Below, piece by piece: positions 52,502 to 61,305 of a stretch of DNA of 64,000 nt. Numbering within the stretch: position 1 is the stretch's first letter; each line of letters begins with the position of its first letter. The DNA lies in assembly GCA_964482205.1 (NCBI GenBank), contig CAYZWI010000003.1:62001-126000 (forward strand), written 5' to 3'. Position numbers and translations under genes: made by a program. The DNA comes from JAZDGX01 sp964482205. GTDB lineage: Bacteria > Eisenbacteria > RBG-16-71-46 > CAIMUX01 > WJJG01. A model generated the notes under the pieces. The model was not told the origin of the DNA. It ran no database searches and worked only from the letters and a program-made list of their open reading frames with translations.

Positions 52502-53749
52502 ATGGAAGGCGGCAGCATCAATCCGGCCTTGATTGCGCTCTTGGTCTTTGTGATCGCCCTCGTCATCTACCTCATCGCCGGCTTTCGCAGGATTCCACTG
52601 GGTGCTGTGGGACTCGTCGTCACGATGGGGAGGCGGACGGGCGATGTGCGCTCGGAGGGAAACACCTGGCTAGCTCGTTTCTTCCAGAGCGTCGTTGTCC
52701 TCTTCATTCGTGAACGCCAAGTCGACATTCCCACGGCGCAGTACTACACATCCGACCGCGTTCGAATCGCTTTCAAGACTACGATCCGGGTTTCCGTCGC
52801 CGATGCAGCCGCATTGTTCAGCCAGGGACCTGGCACCTACGGTCCGTTTACCAGAGAAGGCTATGGAAACACCGAAAGTGGCTCGGAAGAGGCGAACATC
52901 GCTTTACGGAATTTGGTCCAAAACTCGATTCGCGAGACAATCCAGGCGATGCGCATCGATGAAGTGATGTTTGGGGGATCGTCTCAAAACTCCGTGCGGG
53001 AACTAATCCGCCAGGCACTCGCCCGAACGGCCAAGCGATGGGGCCTGGAAGTGCTCGAGGTTTGGCTGACGGATGTAGATGCGGATAATGCCGAGGTGAA
53101 AAAGGCCGTTCAGGCAGAAGTCCAAGCCACCATGGAGGGGCGCGGGCAACTGGCCAAATTCGAAGTGAAGGTTGCCCAGGGAGGGCTCTTCCAGAAGGTG
53201 GCCATGGATGTGGCCAATCTCATCTACGACCGGACGGGAAACCGGGTGAGCCCCGACCAAGTGATGAATTTCCTGATTGGCTTCTATCGGAACGAACGCG
53301 CGCTAGATGTCGCCATGGCCGCGAGCAAGGGGACCAATGATATTCTGCAGGCGTTCTACATGCATCATGTGGGCATGCCTCTTCCCGATGCCCCGCCAGT
53401 CTTGCCGGGTTTGCAGAACGCTCCTGGAGCGGGTTTGTTTCTTGGCGGTAGTCCCGGCATCCCCTTCCTGCAAGGCTCCTGGATCATTGGCCGTGAAGGC
53501 ACGATTGAAATTGACAGCCCAGGTGTGTCTCGAAGGCATGCGCGTTTGGACGGAAACGGTAGTCAGTACACGCTCACCGACCTCGGATCTTCGAATGGGA
53601 CTTTTGTCAACAACGCCATGCTGACGCCCAACTCCCCGATCCTGGTGCAACCAAGTGATTCGGTCCGGTTCGGACAGCGAGTATCGACGACAGTCGCCAG
53701 TCTCGTCCAGGCGGTCGGACGAGGACGCTTGGATGTCCAGCCAGGATAG
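52502..53749 (+). CDS. SPFH (stomatin/prohibitin-like) protein with C-terminal FHA domain
   Basis: About 415 aa. One N-terminal membrane helix (residues 7-28, NPALIALLVFVIALVIYLIAGF) leads into an SPFH/band-7 domain (about 30-260: RRIPLGAVGLVVTMGRRTGD, IRERQVDIPTAQYYTSDRVRI, AMRIDEVMFGG, WGLEVLEVWLTDVDADN). Helical segments and a Gly/Pro linker follow, then an FHA domain at about 330-405 (WIIGREGTIEIDSPGVSRRHAR, TDLGSSNGTFVNN). SPFH proteins form membrane rings that organise microdomains; FHA binds phosphothreonine. This combination suggests a membrane scaffold recruiting kinase targets. ATG 52502 has GAGGG about 8 bases upstream. It diverges from the kinase cluster. Confidence 0.9.
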   Translation: MEGGSINPALIALLVFVIALVIYLIAGFRRIPLGAVGLVVTMGRRTGDVRSEGNTWLARFFQSVVVLFIRERQVDIPTAQYYTSDRVRIAFKTTIRVSVADAAALFSQGPGTYGPFTREGYGNTESGSEEANIALRNLVQNSIRETIQAMRIDEVMFGGSSQNSVRELIRQALARTAKRWGLEVLEVWLTDVDADNAEVKKAVQAEVQATMEGRGQLAKFEVKVAQGGLFQKVAMDVANLIYDRTGNRVSPDQVMNFLIGFYRNERALDVAMAASKGTNDILQAFYMHHVGMPLPDAPPVLPGLQNAPGAGLFLGGSPGIPFLQGSWIIGREGTIEIDSPGVSRRHARLDGNGSQYTLTDLGSSNGTFVNNAMLTPNSPILVQPSDSVRFGQRVSTTVASLVQAVGRGRLDVQPG

Positions 53750-53782
53750 CGGACGGGGTTCTGGCCGCGGCGCGAAATAGAG

Positions 53783-54571
53783 CTAGCCGATCCTGGTCGA
53801 CTGCTCGGAGTCCGGACTGAAAGCGCGCTCGGGCACTCGTCTTCCTGTGGCGTCATTCAATGCATCCAGCAACGGCAACACTTCCCGCAAGTCTCGCAGC
53901 TCGTGATCGGCCGACTCGTCGCGATCGAAGATGTACCCGTCCGGCTGCCCGTTGTCGAGAAGCGCGGTCACCATCCCCGCGCGCGCCGCTCCCGCCATCT
54001 CACGCCCGTGTCCGTCGCCCACATACAGGCACGCGGCCGGCTCCACCTGCAAGCGGGCGATCATCTGCGCGTAGATGCGCGCGTCCGGCTTGGCCGCTCC
54101 CACCTCCGACGAAAACAGCGCCACTTGAAAGTGCCGCGCGAGCGGACCGGCGCGAAAGACCGCGGGCACATCCGGGTTGCAGTTCGAGATCAGGCCGAGA
54201 GGATATCCGCGTGTTGCGATCTCACGCAGAACTTCTTCGCTTTCAGGCTTGGGCCGAAGCGTCGCGCGCAAGAGCTCACGAAAGGGAACGAGGCCGCGGG
54301 TGATCTCGTCGTCTTCTGTGCGCACCTGCAAGCGCGCGCAGATCACGCGGACGTTGTCTTCGAGCGTCGCCAGGCGCCCGTCGTTGCGTTCGCGATAGGT
54401 GGCGTCCCATTCGGCGCGGAAGGCCGCTTCCGGGATCCCGAGCGCGGCGGAGAGCGAGGCCAGCGTTCCGTAGTAATCGGTCAAACGCGACACGGGGACG
54501 AGCGTGCCGAAGAGATCGAACACGCAAGCGCGGATGGCGGTCGCCCGGCGCGGCTCATCGAGTGGATGCAT
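53783..54571 (-). CDS. HAD-family hydrolase
   Basis: 262 aa. HAD motif I is VFDLFGTLV (nucleophile Asp near residue 19), motif II is LGLISNCN, and motifs III/IV are KPDARIYAQMI and YVGDGHGREMAGAARAG. The second Asp of the usual DxD is Phe, as in haloacid-dehalogenase-like members; a phosphatase or dehalogenase substrate cannot be assigned. A helical cap domain lies between motifs I and II (about 30-110). It is cytoplasmic. It lies 129 bp downstream of the ThDP enzyme in the same direction and converges on the SPFH-FHA gene. Confidence 0.9.
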   Translation of the reverse strand: MHPLDEPRRATAIRACVFDLFGTLVPVSRLTDYYGTLASLSAALGIPEAAFRAEWDATYRERNDGRLATLEDNVRVICARLQVRTEDDEITRGLVPFRELLRATLRPKPESEEVLREIATRGYPLGLISNCNPDVPAVFRAGPLARHFQVALFSSEVGAAKPDARIYAQMIARLQVEPAACLYVGDGHGREMAGAARAGMVTALLDNGQPDGYIFDRDESADHELRDLREVLPLLDALNDATGRRVPERAFSPDSEQSTRIG

Positions 54572-54700
54572 CCTTGCGCTGCCCTTCCCCGCATGGCCCT
54601 GATGCGCGTTGCCTTCTGCAAGCGCCCTCTGCGCGCGCCTGCAGCGAGCGGCTCTTCTACTCGCAGCTCGCGCGATCCTTGCGCGCGCAGCCCTTACCGA

Positions 54701-56356
54701 TCAGCTCTTCTCCCATCCCGGCCGCGCTCCCGACTCGTGCACCCACACATCCTTGTTCTCGCCGTAGTCGATCGGGCAATCGATGAGCACCGGCCGGTTC
54801 TGTTGAAACGCCTCTTCCAGGGCAGGTCGTAGCTGATCCTCCGCGGTGATGCAATAGCCGATCGTGCCGTAGGCCTCCGCGTACTTGCAGAAGACGGGGT
54901 TGTGCAAATCCAGGCCGAAGTCGGGGAATCCGTGGCTCTGCTGTTCCCACTTGATGAACCCGTAGGCGTTGTCGTTCAGGATGAGGACCACGACGGCGAT
55001 TCCCAAACGCACCGCGGTCTCGAGCTCCTGGGAGTTCATCAGGAATCCGCCGTCTCCCACGACGGCGAGCACGCGGCGATCGGGACGCACGAGCTTCGCC
55101 GCCATCGCGAGCGGCATGCCGGCCCCCATCGTCGCGAGGCTGTTGTCGAGAATGAAGGTGCCGATGTCGTAGACCGGGTAATGGCGCGAGAACCACAGCT
55201 TGTAGATCCCGTTGTCGAGGCAGAGCACATCTTCCCGCCCCAACGCGCGCCGGCATTCGGCCACGATCCTTCGCGGGCGCAGCGGGAAGGCGGTGTCATC
55301 GGCGCCTTCGACGTGCAGGCGCCGCTCGAACTCCCGGCGCAAGCGCGCGAGCGTGTCGCCCGCGTAGCGGTAATTCGCCAGCCGTTCGCCCAAGCGGTCG
55401 AGGGTGGTCGCGATGTCGCCGATCAGCTCGATGCGTGGGTTGTAATGCGCCTGGGTCTTCCCCACGCTGAAGTCGATGCGCAGAATCGGCTTGTCCATGC
55501 GCGGGTTCCACAAGCGCGGCGGATACTCGTTCGTCGAATAGCCCACGGTGATGATCAGATCGACGCCTTCCACGATCGCGCTCAGATGATCGTGCCGGTG
55601 GACGCCGAAGGAGAAGAGCGAGTTGGGATGGTCGTCTCCCAGCGCGCCTTTCCCGAGTTGCGTGTGAATGACGAAGACGTTCGTCGCATCGCAGAAGCGC
55701 CGCAGGCTCTCGTGCACGCGCCGCCGCTGTCCGCGGCTCGAGACGATCAGGATCGGATCGCGAGCGCGGCGGATCATCTCCGCCGCAGCGTCGATCGCGC
55801 TCGCCTCCGCCACCGGGCGGCGAATCCATCCGGGATCGAGCGGCCGGAACTCCGCCGGAACCGATTCGTTGGCGATGTCCTCGGGCAGCTCGATGTGGCA
55901 GGCGCCCAGGCGCTCGGTGGTCGCGACCTTGAAGGCTTCGCGCACTTCGGTCGGGATCATCTTTGGATCCTGGATCTGGATCGTGCGCTTCGTGATCGGA
56001 CGCATGAGGCTCACGATGTCGAGCAATTGGAAATCGGCCTGCCAGTTCTCGCGAATCCCCTTCTGGCCGGTGATTGCGAGCAGCGGAACGCCGGAGAGCT
56101 GCGCGTGCGCGATCCCCGTCACGAGATTCGTCGCGCCGGGGCCGAGCGTGGCCAGGCACACGCCCGTCTTTCCGGTCATGCGCGCGTACCCTGCGGCCAT
56201 GAACGCCGCCGCCTGCTCATGGCGATTCACGATCAAGCGGATCGACGAGGTGCGCAGGCTTTCGAGCAGATCCAGGTTCTCTTCACCGGGAACGCAGAAG
56301 ACATACTCGGTCCCTTCCCGTTCGAGGCAACGAACAAACAGATCGGATGCCTTCAT
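54701..56356 (-). CDS. ThDP-dependent enzyme of the acetolactate synthase large-subunit family
   Basis: 551 aa. The ThDP-activating Glu lies in VNRHEQAAAFMAAGYARMTG, preceded by CVPGEENLDLLESL. The central domain is FAD/dehydrogenase-like (LIVSSRGQRRRVHES). The ThDP-binding motif is GDGGFLMNSQELETAVRLG with NDNAYG, near residues 430-465. Family members join pyruvate-derived hydroxyethyl groups to another keto acid or decarboxylate keto acids. No regulatory small subunit is adjacent, so a catabolic acetolactate synthase or a related decarboxylase/ligase is more likely than the branched-chain biosynthetic IlvB. The start at 56356 lies 10 bases from the ALDH stop, after a run GGGGGAGGG. Confidence 0.88.
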   Translation of the reverse strand: MKASDLFVRCLEREGTEYVFCVPGEENLDLLESLRTSSIRLIVNRHEQAAAFMAAGYARMTGKTGVCLATLGPGATNLVTGIAHAQLSGVPLLAITGQKGIRENWQADFQLLDIVSLMRPITKRTIQIQDPKMIPTEVREAFKVATTERLGACHIELPEDIANESVPAEFRPLDPGWIRRPVAEASAIDAAAEMIRRARDPILIVSSRGQRRRVHESLRRFCDATNVFVIHTQLGKGALGDDHPNSLFSFGVHRHDHLSAIVEGVDLIITVGYSTNEYPPRLWNPRMDKPILRIDFSVGKTQAHYNPRIELIGDIATTLDRLGERLANYRYAGDTLARLRREFERRLHVEGADDTAFPLRPRRIVAECRRALGREDVLCLDNGIYKLWFSRHYPVYDIGTFILDNSLATMGAGMPLAMAAKLVRPDRRVLAVVGDGGFLMNSQELETAVRLGIAVVVLILNDNAYGFIKWEQQSHGFPDFGLDLHNPVFCKYAEAYGTIGYCITAEDQLRPALEEAFQQNRPVLIDCPIDYGENKDVWVHESGARPGWEKS

Positions 56357-56366
56357 CCCTCCCCCG

Positions 56367-58013
56367 TCATTTCCGCGCGCGCGAGACGCCCGCCCCGCGG
56401 CCGCCGCGCTGAGACCTGGTTTTCTTGCTGGGCGCTTTCTTGCCGACGGTCCTCTTGGCCGGCGTTCTTGTGGGGCTTGGTTTACCCTTGCTTGACCGCT
56501 TCGCGATCGATGTCGTCGTGCGCTTCGTAGGTGCCTTCGATGCACGCTTCGCGGGCGCTTTCGTCGCGGGCGGCACAGCGCGCTTCCCCGTTCCCGTCGC
56601 CGCACGCTTCCTGGCCGCTCTCGTGGCCGGCACGTGCTGTTCCCCATGCGCGTGAATGCTGATGCCCTTCACATTCACGAATTCGCGCAATCCGAAATGC
56701 GAGAGCTCTCGCCCGAAGCCGCTTTGCTTCACGCCGCCAAAGGGCATGCGCGGGTCGGACTTGACGACGCTGTTCACGAAGGTCGTGCCCGCCTCGAGCC
56801 TGCGCAGCAGGCGTTCGCCGCGGCGAAGATCCGGCGTCCAGACGCTGGCACCCAATCCGAAGGGGCTCGCGTTCGCGATTCGCACGGCATCGTCGTCATC
56901 TCTCGCGGCGATCACCGGAGCGATTGGGCCGAAGACCTCTTCGAGCACGACCGGCATTTGCGCATTCGCATTCGCGACGACCGTGGGCGCGAAGTAGAAT
57001 CCCGGCCGCTCGAGCCGCTGCCCTCCGGTGACGACGCGCGCGCCCATGCTCACGGATTGCTCCATTTGCCGGGTGAGTTGAGCGACCGCATCTTCATCGA
57101 CGAGCGGCCCCACTTCCGTGCTTTCCTCTTGCGGATCTCCGACGACGAGCGCTTCCATCCCCGCCGCAAATCGTTCGGTGAAGGCTTCGACGAGCGGTTC
57201 AGCCACGATGAAGCGCTTGGCGGCGATGCAGCTCTGCCCCGTGTTGATCATCCTTCCCGCGACCGCCTGACGCGCCGCGAATTCCACATCGGCGTCGTCG
57301 AGCACGATGAAGGCGTCCGATCCGCCCAGTTCGAGCACGACCTTCTTCAACGCCCGGCCCGCGGTCTCGGCAATGCGCGCACCCGCTTCGGTGCTGCCGG
57401 TCAGGGAGACGCCCTGGATCCATTCGCCTTCGAACAACCCGCTCACCGTCTTGTGATCGGTGAAGATCGCTCGAAAGATGTTGGGAGGAAACCCCGCCTC
57501 GCGAAACGCGCGCTCGATGGCGAGCGCGCATTGAGGCACATTGCGCGCGTGCTTGAGGAGGCTCGCGTTGCCGGCGAGCACCGCGGGAACACCAAAGCGC
57601 AACGCCTGCCAAAAGGGAAAATTCCAGGGCATGATCGAGAGGATCACGCCCAACGGCTCGAAGACCACGCGGTTCTCGATCCCGCCCGCATCCACCGTTT
57701 CCTCGGCGAGCCAATCGGGACCGTATTCCGCGTAGATCTCGGCCAGCCACGCGCACTTCTCGATTTCCGCACGCGATTGCGCGATCGGTTTTCCCATCTC
57801 GGTGGTGATGTGGCGGGCATTCGTCTCGAGACTGTCGCGCAACACCGCCGCGAGGCGGAAGAAGAGCCCGGCGCGCTCGGTCACATCGACATCGCGCCAT
57901 TCGGTATAGGCCTCACGCGCCTGCCGGGCGATGGCGCGCACATCCTCGCGGCAGGAAGTCTCATATCCGCCGGCCGCTTCGCCGGTGGCCGGATTGACGA
58001 GCTCGATTCTCAT
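56367..58013 (-). CDS. NAD(P)-dependent aldehyde dehydrogenase with histone-H1-like tail
   Basis: 548 aa. The catalytic domain (residues 1-455) is a succinate-semialdehyde-type ALDH: IMPWNFPFWQ, GSTEAGARIAE, general-base Glu in VVLELGGSDAF, catalytic Cys in INTGQSCIAAKRF, and EVFGPIAPVIAA. The family is normally about 455-490 aa. After residue 460 come about 85 residues of Lys/Ala/Thr/Pro/Arg repeats (TKAPAKRASKAPTKRTTT, TPAKRTVGKKAPSKKTRS), which resemble histone H1 or nucleoid-binding tails. The start at 58013 has GGAGG four bases upstream. It is the first gene of the ALDH-ThDP enzyme pair. Confidence 0.9.
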   Translation of the reverse strand: MRIELVNPATGEAAGGYETSCREDVRAIARQAREAYTEWRDVDVTERAGLFFRLAAVLRDSLETNARHITTEMGKPIAQSRAEIEKCAWLAEIYAEYGPDWLAEETVDAGGIENRVVFEPLGVILSIMPWNFPFWQALRFGVPAVLAGNASLLKHARNVPQCALAIERAFREAGFPPNIFRAIFTDHKTVSGLFEGEWIQGVSLTGSTEAGARIAETAGRALKKVVLELGGSDAFIVLDDADVEFAARQAVAGRMINTGQSCIAAKRFIVAEPLVEAFTERFAAGMEALVVGDPQEESTEVGPLVDEDAVAQLTRQMEQSVSMGARVVTGGQRLERPGFYFAPTVVANANAQMPVVLEEVFGPIAPVIAARDDDDAVRIANASPFGLGASVWTPDLRRGERLLRRLEAGTTFVNSVVKSDPRMPFGGVKQSGFGRELSHFGLREFVNVKGISIHAHGEQHVPATRAARKRAATGTGKRAVPPATKAPAKRASKAPTKRTTTSIAKRSSKGKPSPTRTPAKRTVGKKAPSKKTRSQRGGRGAGVSRARK

Positions 58014-58294
58014 CGTTCCTCCAATGGTGATGCCTCCTGATCGTCCCGGCTCGAACGGCGGGGTTCCAACCGGCGGCCGCAGGAATGCAGAGATCACTGT
58101 CGCGACGATGCCAAGGTCAATCGCGCTTCTCGCGGCGACCGGATGGTGGGGAGAACGGCAAGAGGCCGTTCATCCGGCTGCCCCGACATGGGAAGCGAGA
58201 ACCGCGCTCGCGCGCCTCTCGCCGCCCTGGAGAATACCCGAGCGACGCGCCCGCAGCAAGGTCGCGTCCTGCCGCCAGGATCGCGTCACGAGCG

Positions 58295-58423
58295 TGCTAT
58301 AGCAGACCGCATGCCCAGCTCCCCGGCGCACGGTGCCTGCTATAGCAAACGCAAGGCCCAGCTTTCGCGTGCCTATGGCCTGCTATAGCAGGCCGCATGC
58401 CCAGCATTCGCTCTGCACCGCCC
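58295..58423. repeat. Three 43-bp direct repeats with TGCTATAGCA palindrome
   Basis: Units start at 58295, 58338 and 58381, an exact 43-bp period. Each opens with the perfect palindrome TGCTATAGCA. The next 15 bases are conserved to a lesser degree, ending in GCCCAGC; units 1 and 3 differ at one position in the first 25, unit 2 at six. The remaining 18 bases vary. There is no fourth unit on either side. The 43-bp spacing is about four helical turns, so the palindromes would fall on one face of the DNA. Confidence 0.8.
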
Positions 58424-58528
58424 TGCAACCGCGCCGCGGCGGCCCGCATGGTGTCATAGGGATGTAAGCGAAGCGCGGCCGCGGAAGTCTCCAGGCCTCT
58501 CTTGGCCCTGACGGCGCTGAGCGTACAA

Positions 58529-58577
58529 GGCGCGCGCCCCCTGCGTGAACTCTCTCTGAGCGCGCGCCGGTCCCGAG
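58529..58577. repeat. Dispersed 49-bp element, copy 2
   Basis: 45 of 49 bases match 32700-32748, including the two palindromic GC blocks and the intervening AACTCTCTCT core. It lies in the divergent gap upstream of the GT87-type gene. Confidence 0.75.
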
Positions 58578-58696
58578 ACACCATGCGGGCCACGCGGCGC
58601 GAGGTTCCACAGGCCTCGCAGGGCTATGCAAGCGTTGGGGCGGGATGCTGCGACAAAGCGCTTGCGAACCGGAGTCGCTCGCGTAGGCTGCACGGC

Positions 58697-60277
58697 ATGT
58701 CGCCCTTCGATGCGGACAAGCGCGCGCAGTTCGCGTTCATCGCGGCCCTGGCGCTCCATGCGCTCTTTCTCGTCTCGCTCGCGACGGGATTTCTGAATCC
58801 GCTGTTCGTGGAGGCGAGCCAAGGGTACGGGCAGGCGTCGGACTTCCACGGCATCTATCAGGCGGGCGCGAATCTCGCTCACGGCTACAGCATCTACGAC
58901 TCGCCCGATTATCTTCACGAGGCGCCGCAGGTCGTGCCCTCGTACTATTTCTATCGCTATCTTCCGCCGACCGCGTACGGTTCGGCGCTGCTTTCGCTCG
59001 CCCTTCCGCCTCGTCCCGCATACTGGGCCTGGGTGCTCATCAACGAAGCGCTGGTCGCCCTCGTGGTCGTCTCGCTTCTTCGGGACACGCGCTGGCAAGC
59101 GTGGAGGCGCTACCTCGTCGCCGCATTGTGGGTCGGGTTCTTTCCCCTGTATGTCGAGCAGTTCATGGGCCAGTTCTCGCTCACCATGGCCGTGCTGCTC
59201 TGGTTTCTTTGGCGCGCGGAGGCCAACCATCCCGCGCACGGTTCCACTCGCCAAGCTCGCGCCGATTCTTGCATCCCTGACCTCCCGGAAGCGGGCCGTG
59301 ACTCCACGGATGCAACGCGCGCGCGCATGACTGTCGGTCCCGCACGCCGGCCATGGAGCGAAGTCTGGCAGGCGCTGTGGATGCGCTGGTCGAGTTATCG
59401 CTGGCGCGCGGATACCGTGCGGCCGTGGCGCATTCCGATCGCCTGGGCGGCCAGCATCACGCTGAAGAGCTTCTCCGCGCTCCTTGCCATTCCCTATCTT
59501 CGCGATGGGCGCTGGAAGCGCATACTCGCGGGCGCGGCGCTCACCATCGCCGCGAGCCTTCCCTACTTTCTCGCGCGGCCCAAGGACCTGGGCGAATTCG
59601 TGCGCTTGAATCTGACTCCGTTCACGCGCGGGATCTACAAAGGCTCCTTCGGACTTCAGACCTTCCTGCGCGACTTGCTCACGCATCTTCCGAACGATTG
59701 GGAAGCGGTCAGGATCGTGATTGGAGGAGGCGATATTCGCGTGGGAAGCGCGATCCTGCTCTTCGTCTCGATCGTCATCGTGCTGCTCGCGCTGCTCGCT
59801 TCCCTTCGCATGGCGACGCCGCCCGGATACGCACATTCCGCGAGATCTGCGTCGCTTTCCACGAATGGGCCCGACGCGGCCGACGATCGCAAAGGCCGCC
59901 GCGCAGGCAACGGCTCGAGCGCAATGCGCTCGGCCATCGACCTCGCCCTCTGGGTGACGGTGTTCTTTCTCGTCTTCAAGACCGTCTGGGAATACCACTA
60001 CCTGATGATGCTGCCGGTCCTGAGCGCGCTCATTCTCCTCACCGGTTCGCGCACGCTCATCGTCCTGGCCGTTCTCATCGGCATGCCGACGATCTTCGTC
60101 CTCGGTCCGGTTATCACGGGAGCCGCGCGAGATGCGTCCATCGGCGCCTGGCCGGGGTGGTTTCGCGCCTGGCATTTCAGCGTGAAGTGCGTGCCGGCAG
60201 TGGTGTTCTTCGGTTGGTGCCTGCGCGCGGCGTGGCGATACGGAGATGCTGCCAGGTTGAGTCGCGTCAGCGATTGA
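58697..60277 (+). CDS. GT87/DUF2029-type polytopic glycosyltransferase-like protein
   Basis: 526 aa. About ten transmembrane helices (FIAALALHALFLVSLATGF, WAWVLINEALVALVVVSLL, AILLFVSIVIVLLALLASL and others). The first outer loop carries ASDFHGIYQAGANLAHGYSIYD, the hallmark of GT87/DUF2029 polyprenyl-phosphate-sugar mannosyltransferases, and YFYRYLPPTAYG follows. A charged cytoplasmic insert of about 70 residues (near 178-245) interrupts the helices. It probably adds a sugar from a lipid carrier to a cell-envelope glycan. ATG 58697 places the first helix correctly; the ribosome-binding site (GTAGG) is weak. Confidence 0.82.
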   Translation: MSPFDADKRAQFAFIAALALHALFLVSLATGFLNPLFVEASQGYGQASDFHGIYQAGANLAHGYSIYDSPDYLHEAPQVVPSYYFYRYLPPTAYGSALLSLALPPRPAYWAWVLINEALVALVVVSLLRDTRWQAWRRYLVAALWVGFFPLYVEQFMGQFSLTMAVLLWFLWRAEANHPAHGSTRQARADSCIPDLPEAGRDSTDATRARMTVGPARRPWSEVWQALWMRWSSYRWRADTVRPWRIPIAWAASITLKSFSALLAIPYLRDGRWKRILAGAALTIAASLPYFLARPKDLGEFVRLNLTPFTRGIYKGSFGLQTFLRDLLTHLPNDWEAVRIVIGGGDIRVGSAILLFVSIVIVLLALLASLRMATPPGYAHSARSASLSTNGPDAADDRKGRRAGNGSSAMRSAIDLALWVTVFFLVFKTVWEYHYLMMLPVLSALILLTGSRTLIVLAVLIGMPTIFVLGPVITGAARDASIGAWPGWFRAWHFSVKCVPAVVFFGWCLRAAWRYGDAARLSRVSD

Positions 60278-60347
60278 TGGCAGGCGGATCGTCACCGCGA
60301 ATCGGTCCGCGATCGCAGGCCGGCTCGATGGCCAGCGGTCGCCGAGC

Positions 60348-61250
60348 CTACCGCCCGCTCTCTTCCCGCGCCCAATCGACCGCTCTCCGAATCGCGCGAA
60401 TGTGTTCGGGGGTCGTGCCGCAGCAGCCGCCGATGATCTGCGCTCCCGCCGCGATCAACTCGGGAACGCGCGCGGCCATGAATTCCGGCGTCTCGGAATA
60501 GACGGGCCGTCCCTCTTCCAACGAGGGCAGCCCCGCGTTCGATTGAATCACGATCGGCCGCTCGCTCGCCGCGCGGAAGGCGCGCGCGATGGCGACCATC
60601 TGCTCGATCCCGTTGCCGCAGTTCGAGCCGATCACATCTGCGCCCGCCGGCGCGAGCCCGGCCGCCGCCTGCTCGATGCTGTTGCCCATGATCGTGAAGA
60701 AACCGCGCGGTGTGGGATCGAAGGTCATCGACGCGATCACGGGGAGGCCGGGCGCTGCTTCCCGGGCCGCCTCCACCAGCAGCTTCGCCTCCGCGAGATC
60801 GGTCATCGTCTCGATGATGATCGCATCGGCCCCCGCTTGCGTGAGCACGCGAATCTGACGCGCGAATCCATCTTTGAGCTCCGCCGGCTCGGCATCGCCA
60901 TACGGCTTCAGCATGCGGCCGCTCGGCCCGCAGCAAGCCGCCACGCACGCGCGAACGCCCGCCACTTCGCGCACAGCTTCCACGGCAATGCGATTGATCT
61001 CTTCCATGCGGCTATCGAGGCCGTAGAAGGCGAGCTTCGCGGGAGAGCCGCCGAAGGTGTTCGTCTCGAGGATCTGTGCGCCGGCATCGAGGTAGAGTTG
61101 GGCGATCTCTTTCAGAATCTCCGGACGCTCGAGGTTCACCGACTCGGGCGGCGAGCCCGGCGGAAGACCGCGCGCGATGAGGAGCGTTCCCATGGCGCCG
61201 TCGCAGACGAGGACTTCTCCGCTTCGCAACCGCTCGAGAAGCGTTGGCAT
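60348..61250 (-). CDS. Homocysteine S-methyltransferase family protein (MetH N-terminal module-like)
   Basis: 300 aa. A TIM-barrel homocysteine-binding domain: DGAMGTLLIARGLPPG, NLERPEILKEIAQLYLDAGA, ILETNTFGGS. The zinc ligands are Cys in IGSNCGNG near residue 206 and the CC pair in IGGCCGTTPEHI near 272. It transfers a methyl group to homocysteine to make methionine. No folate or cobalamin domain is fused; these functions seem to be supplied by neighbouring genes, giving a split methionine synthase. The stop lies 71 bp from the convergent GT87-type gene. Confidence 0.9.
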   Translation of the reverse strand: MPTLLERLRSGEVLVCDGAMGTLLIARGLPPGSPPESVNLERPEILKEIAQLYLDAGAQILETNTFGGSPAKLAFYGLDSRMEEINRIAVEAVREVAGVRACVAACCGPSGRMLKPYGDAEPAELKDGFARQIRVLTQAGADAIIIETMTDLAEAKLLVEAAREAAPGLPVIASMTFDPTPRGFFTIMGNSIEQAAAGLAPAGADVIGSNCGNGIEQMVAIARAFRAASERPIVIQSNAGLPSLEEGRPVYSETPEFMAARVPELIAAGAQIIGGCCGTTPEHIRAIRRAVDWAREESGR

Positions 61251-61305
61251 GCGATCCTCCGATTGCGCGACTTCCCGGAAGTCCTCGAAGGGCGGAGCCT
61301 GATCC

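Larger units (their letters stand above)
58014..58696. other. Divergent intergenic region with repeats
   Basis: 683 bp, the longest non-coding stretch in the window, between the ALDH gene (minus) and the GT87-type gene (plus). It holds the three 43-bp units at 58295-58423 and one copy of the 49-bp element at 58529-58577. Open frames across it end at the TAG inside TGCTATAGCA or carry the repeat peptide, with no family resemblance. Confidence 0.7.

Noticed and set aside
39789..53749. Type VI secretion locus
   Set aside because: Kinase, phosphatase and FHA genes suggested it, but no VipA/B, Hcp, VgrG, ClpV or TssJ-M-like sequence is in the window.
58295..58423. Mini-CRISPR array
   Set aside because: Only three units, the conserved part is 25 bp with a palindrome at its edge and an 18-bp variable part. 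No cas gene is present and the 'spacers' are too short.
58297..58593. Short minus-strand open frame ending in ACGLL within the repeat region
   Set aside because: It is translated repeat DNA with no ribosome-binding site; its stop lies within TGCTATAGCA.
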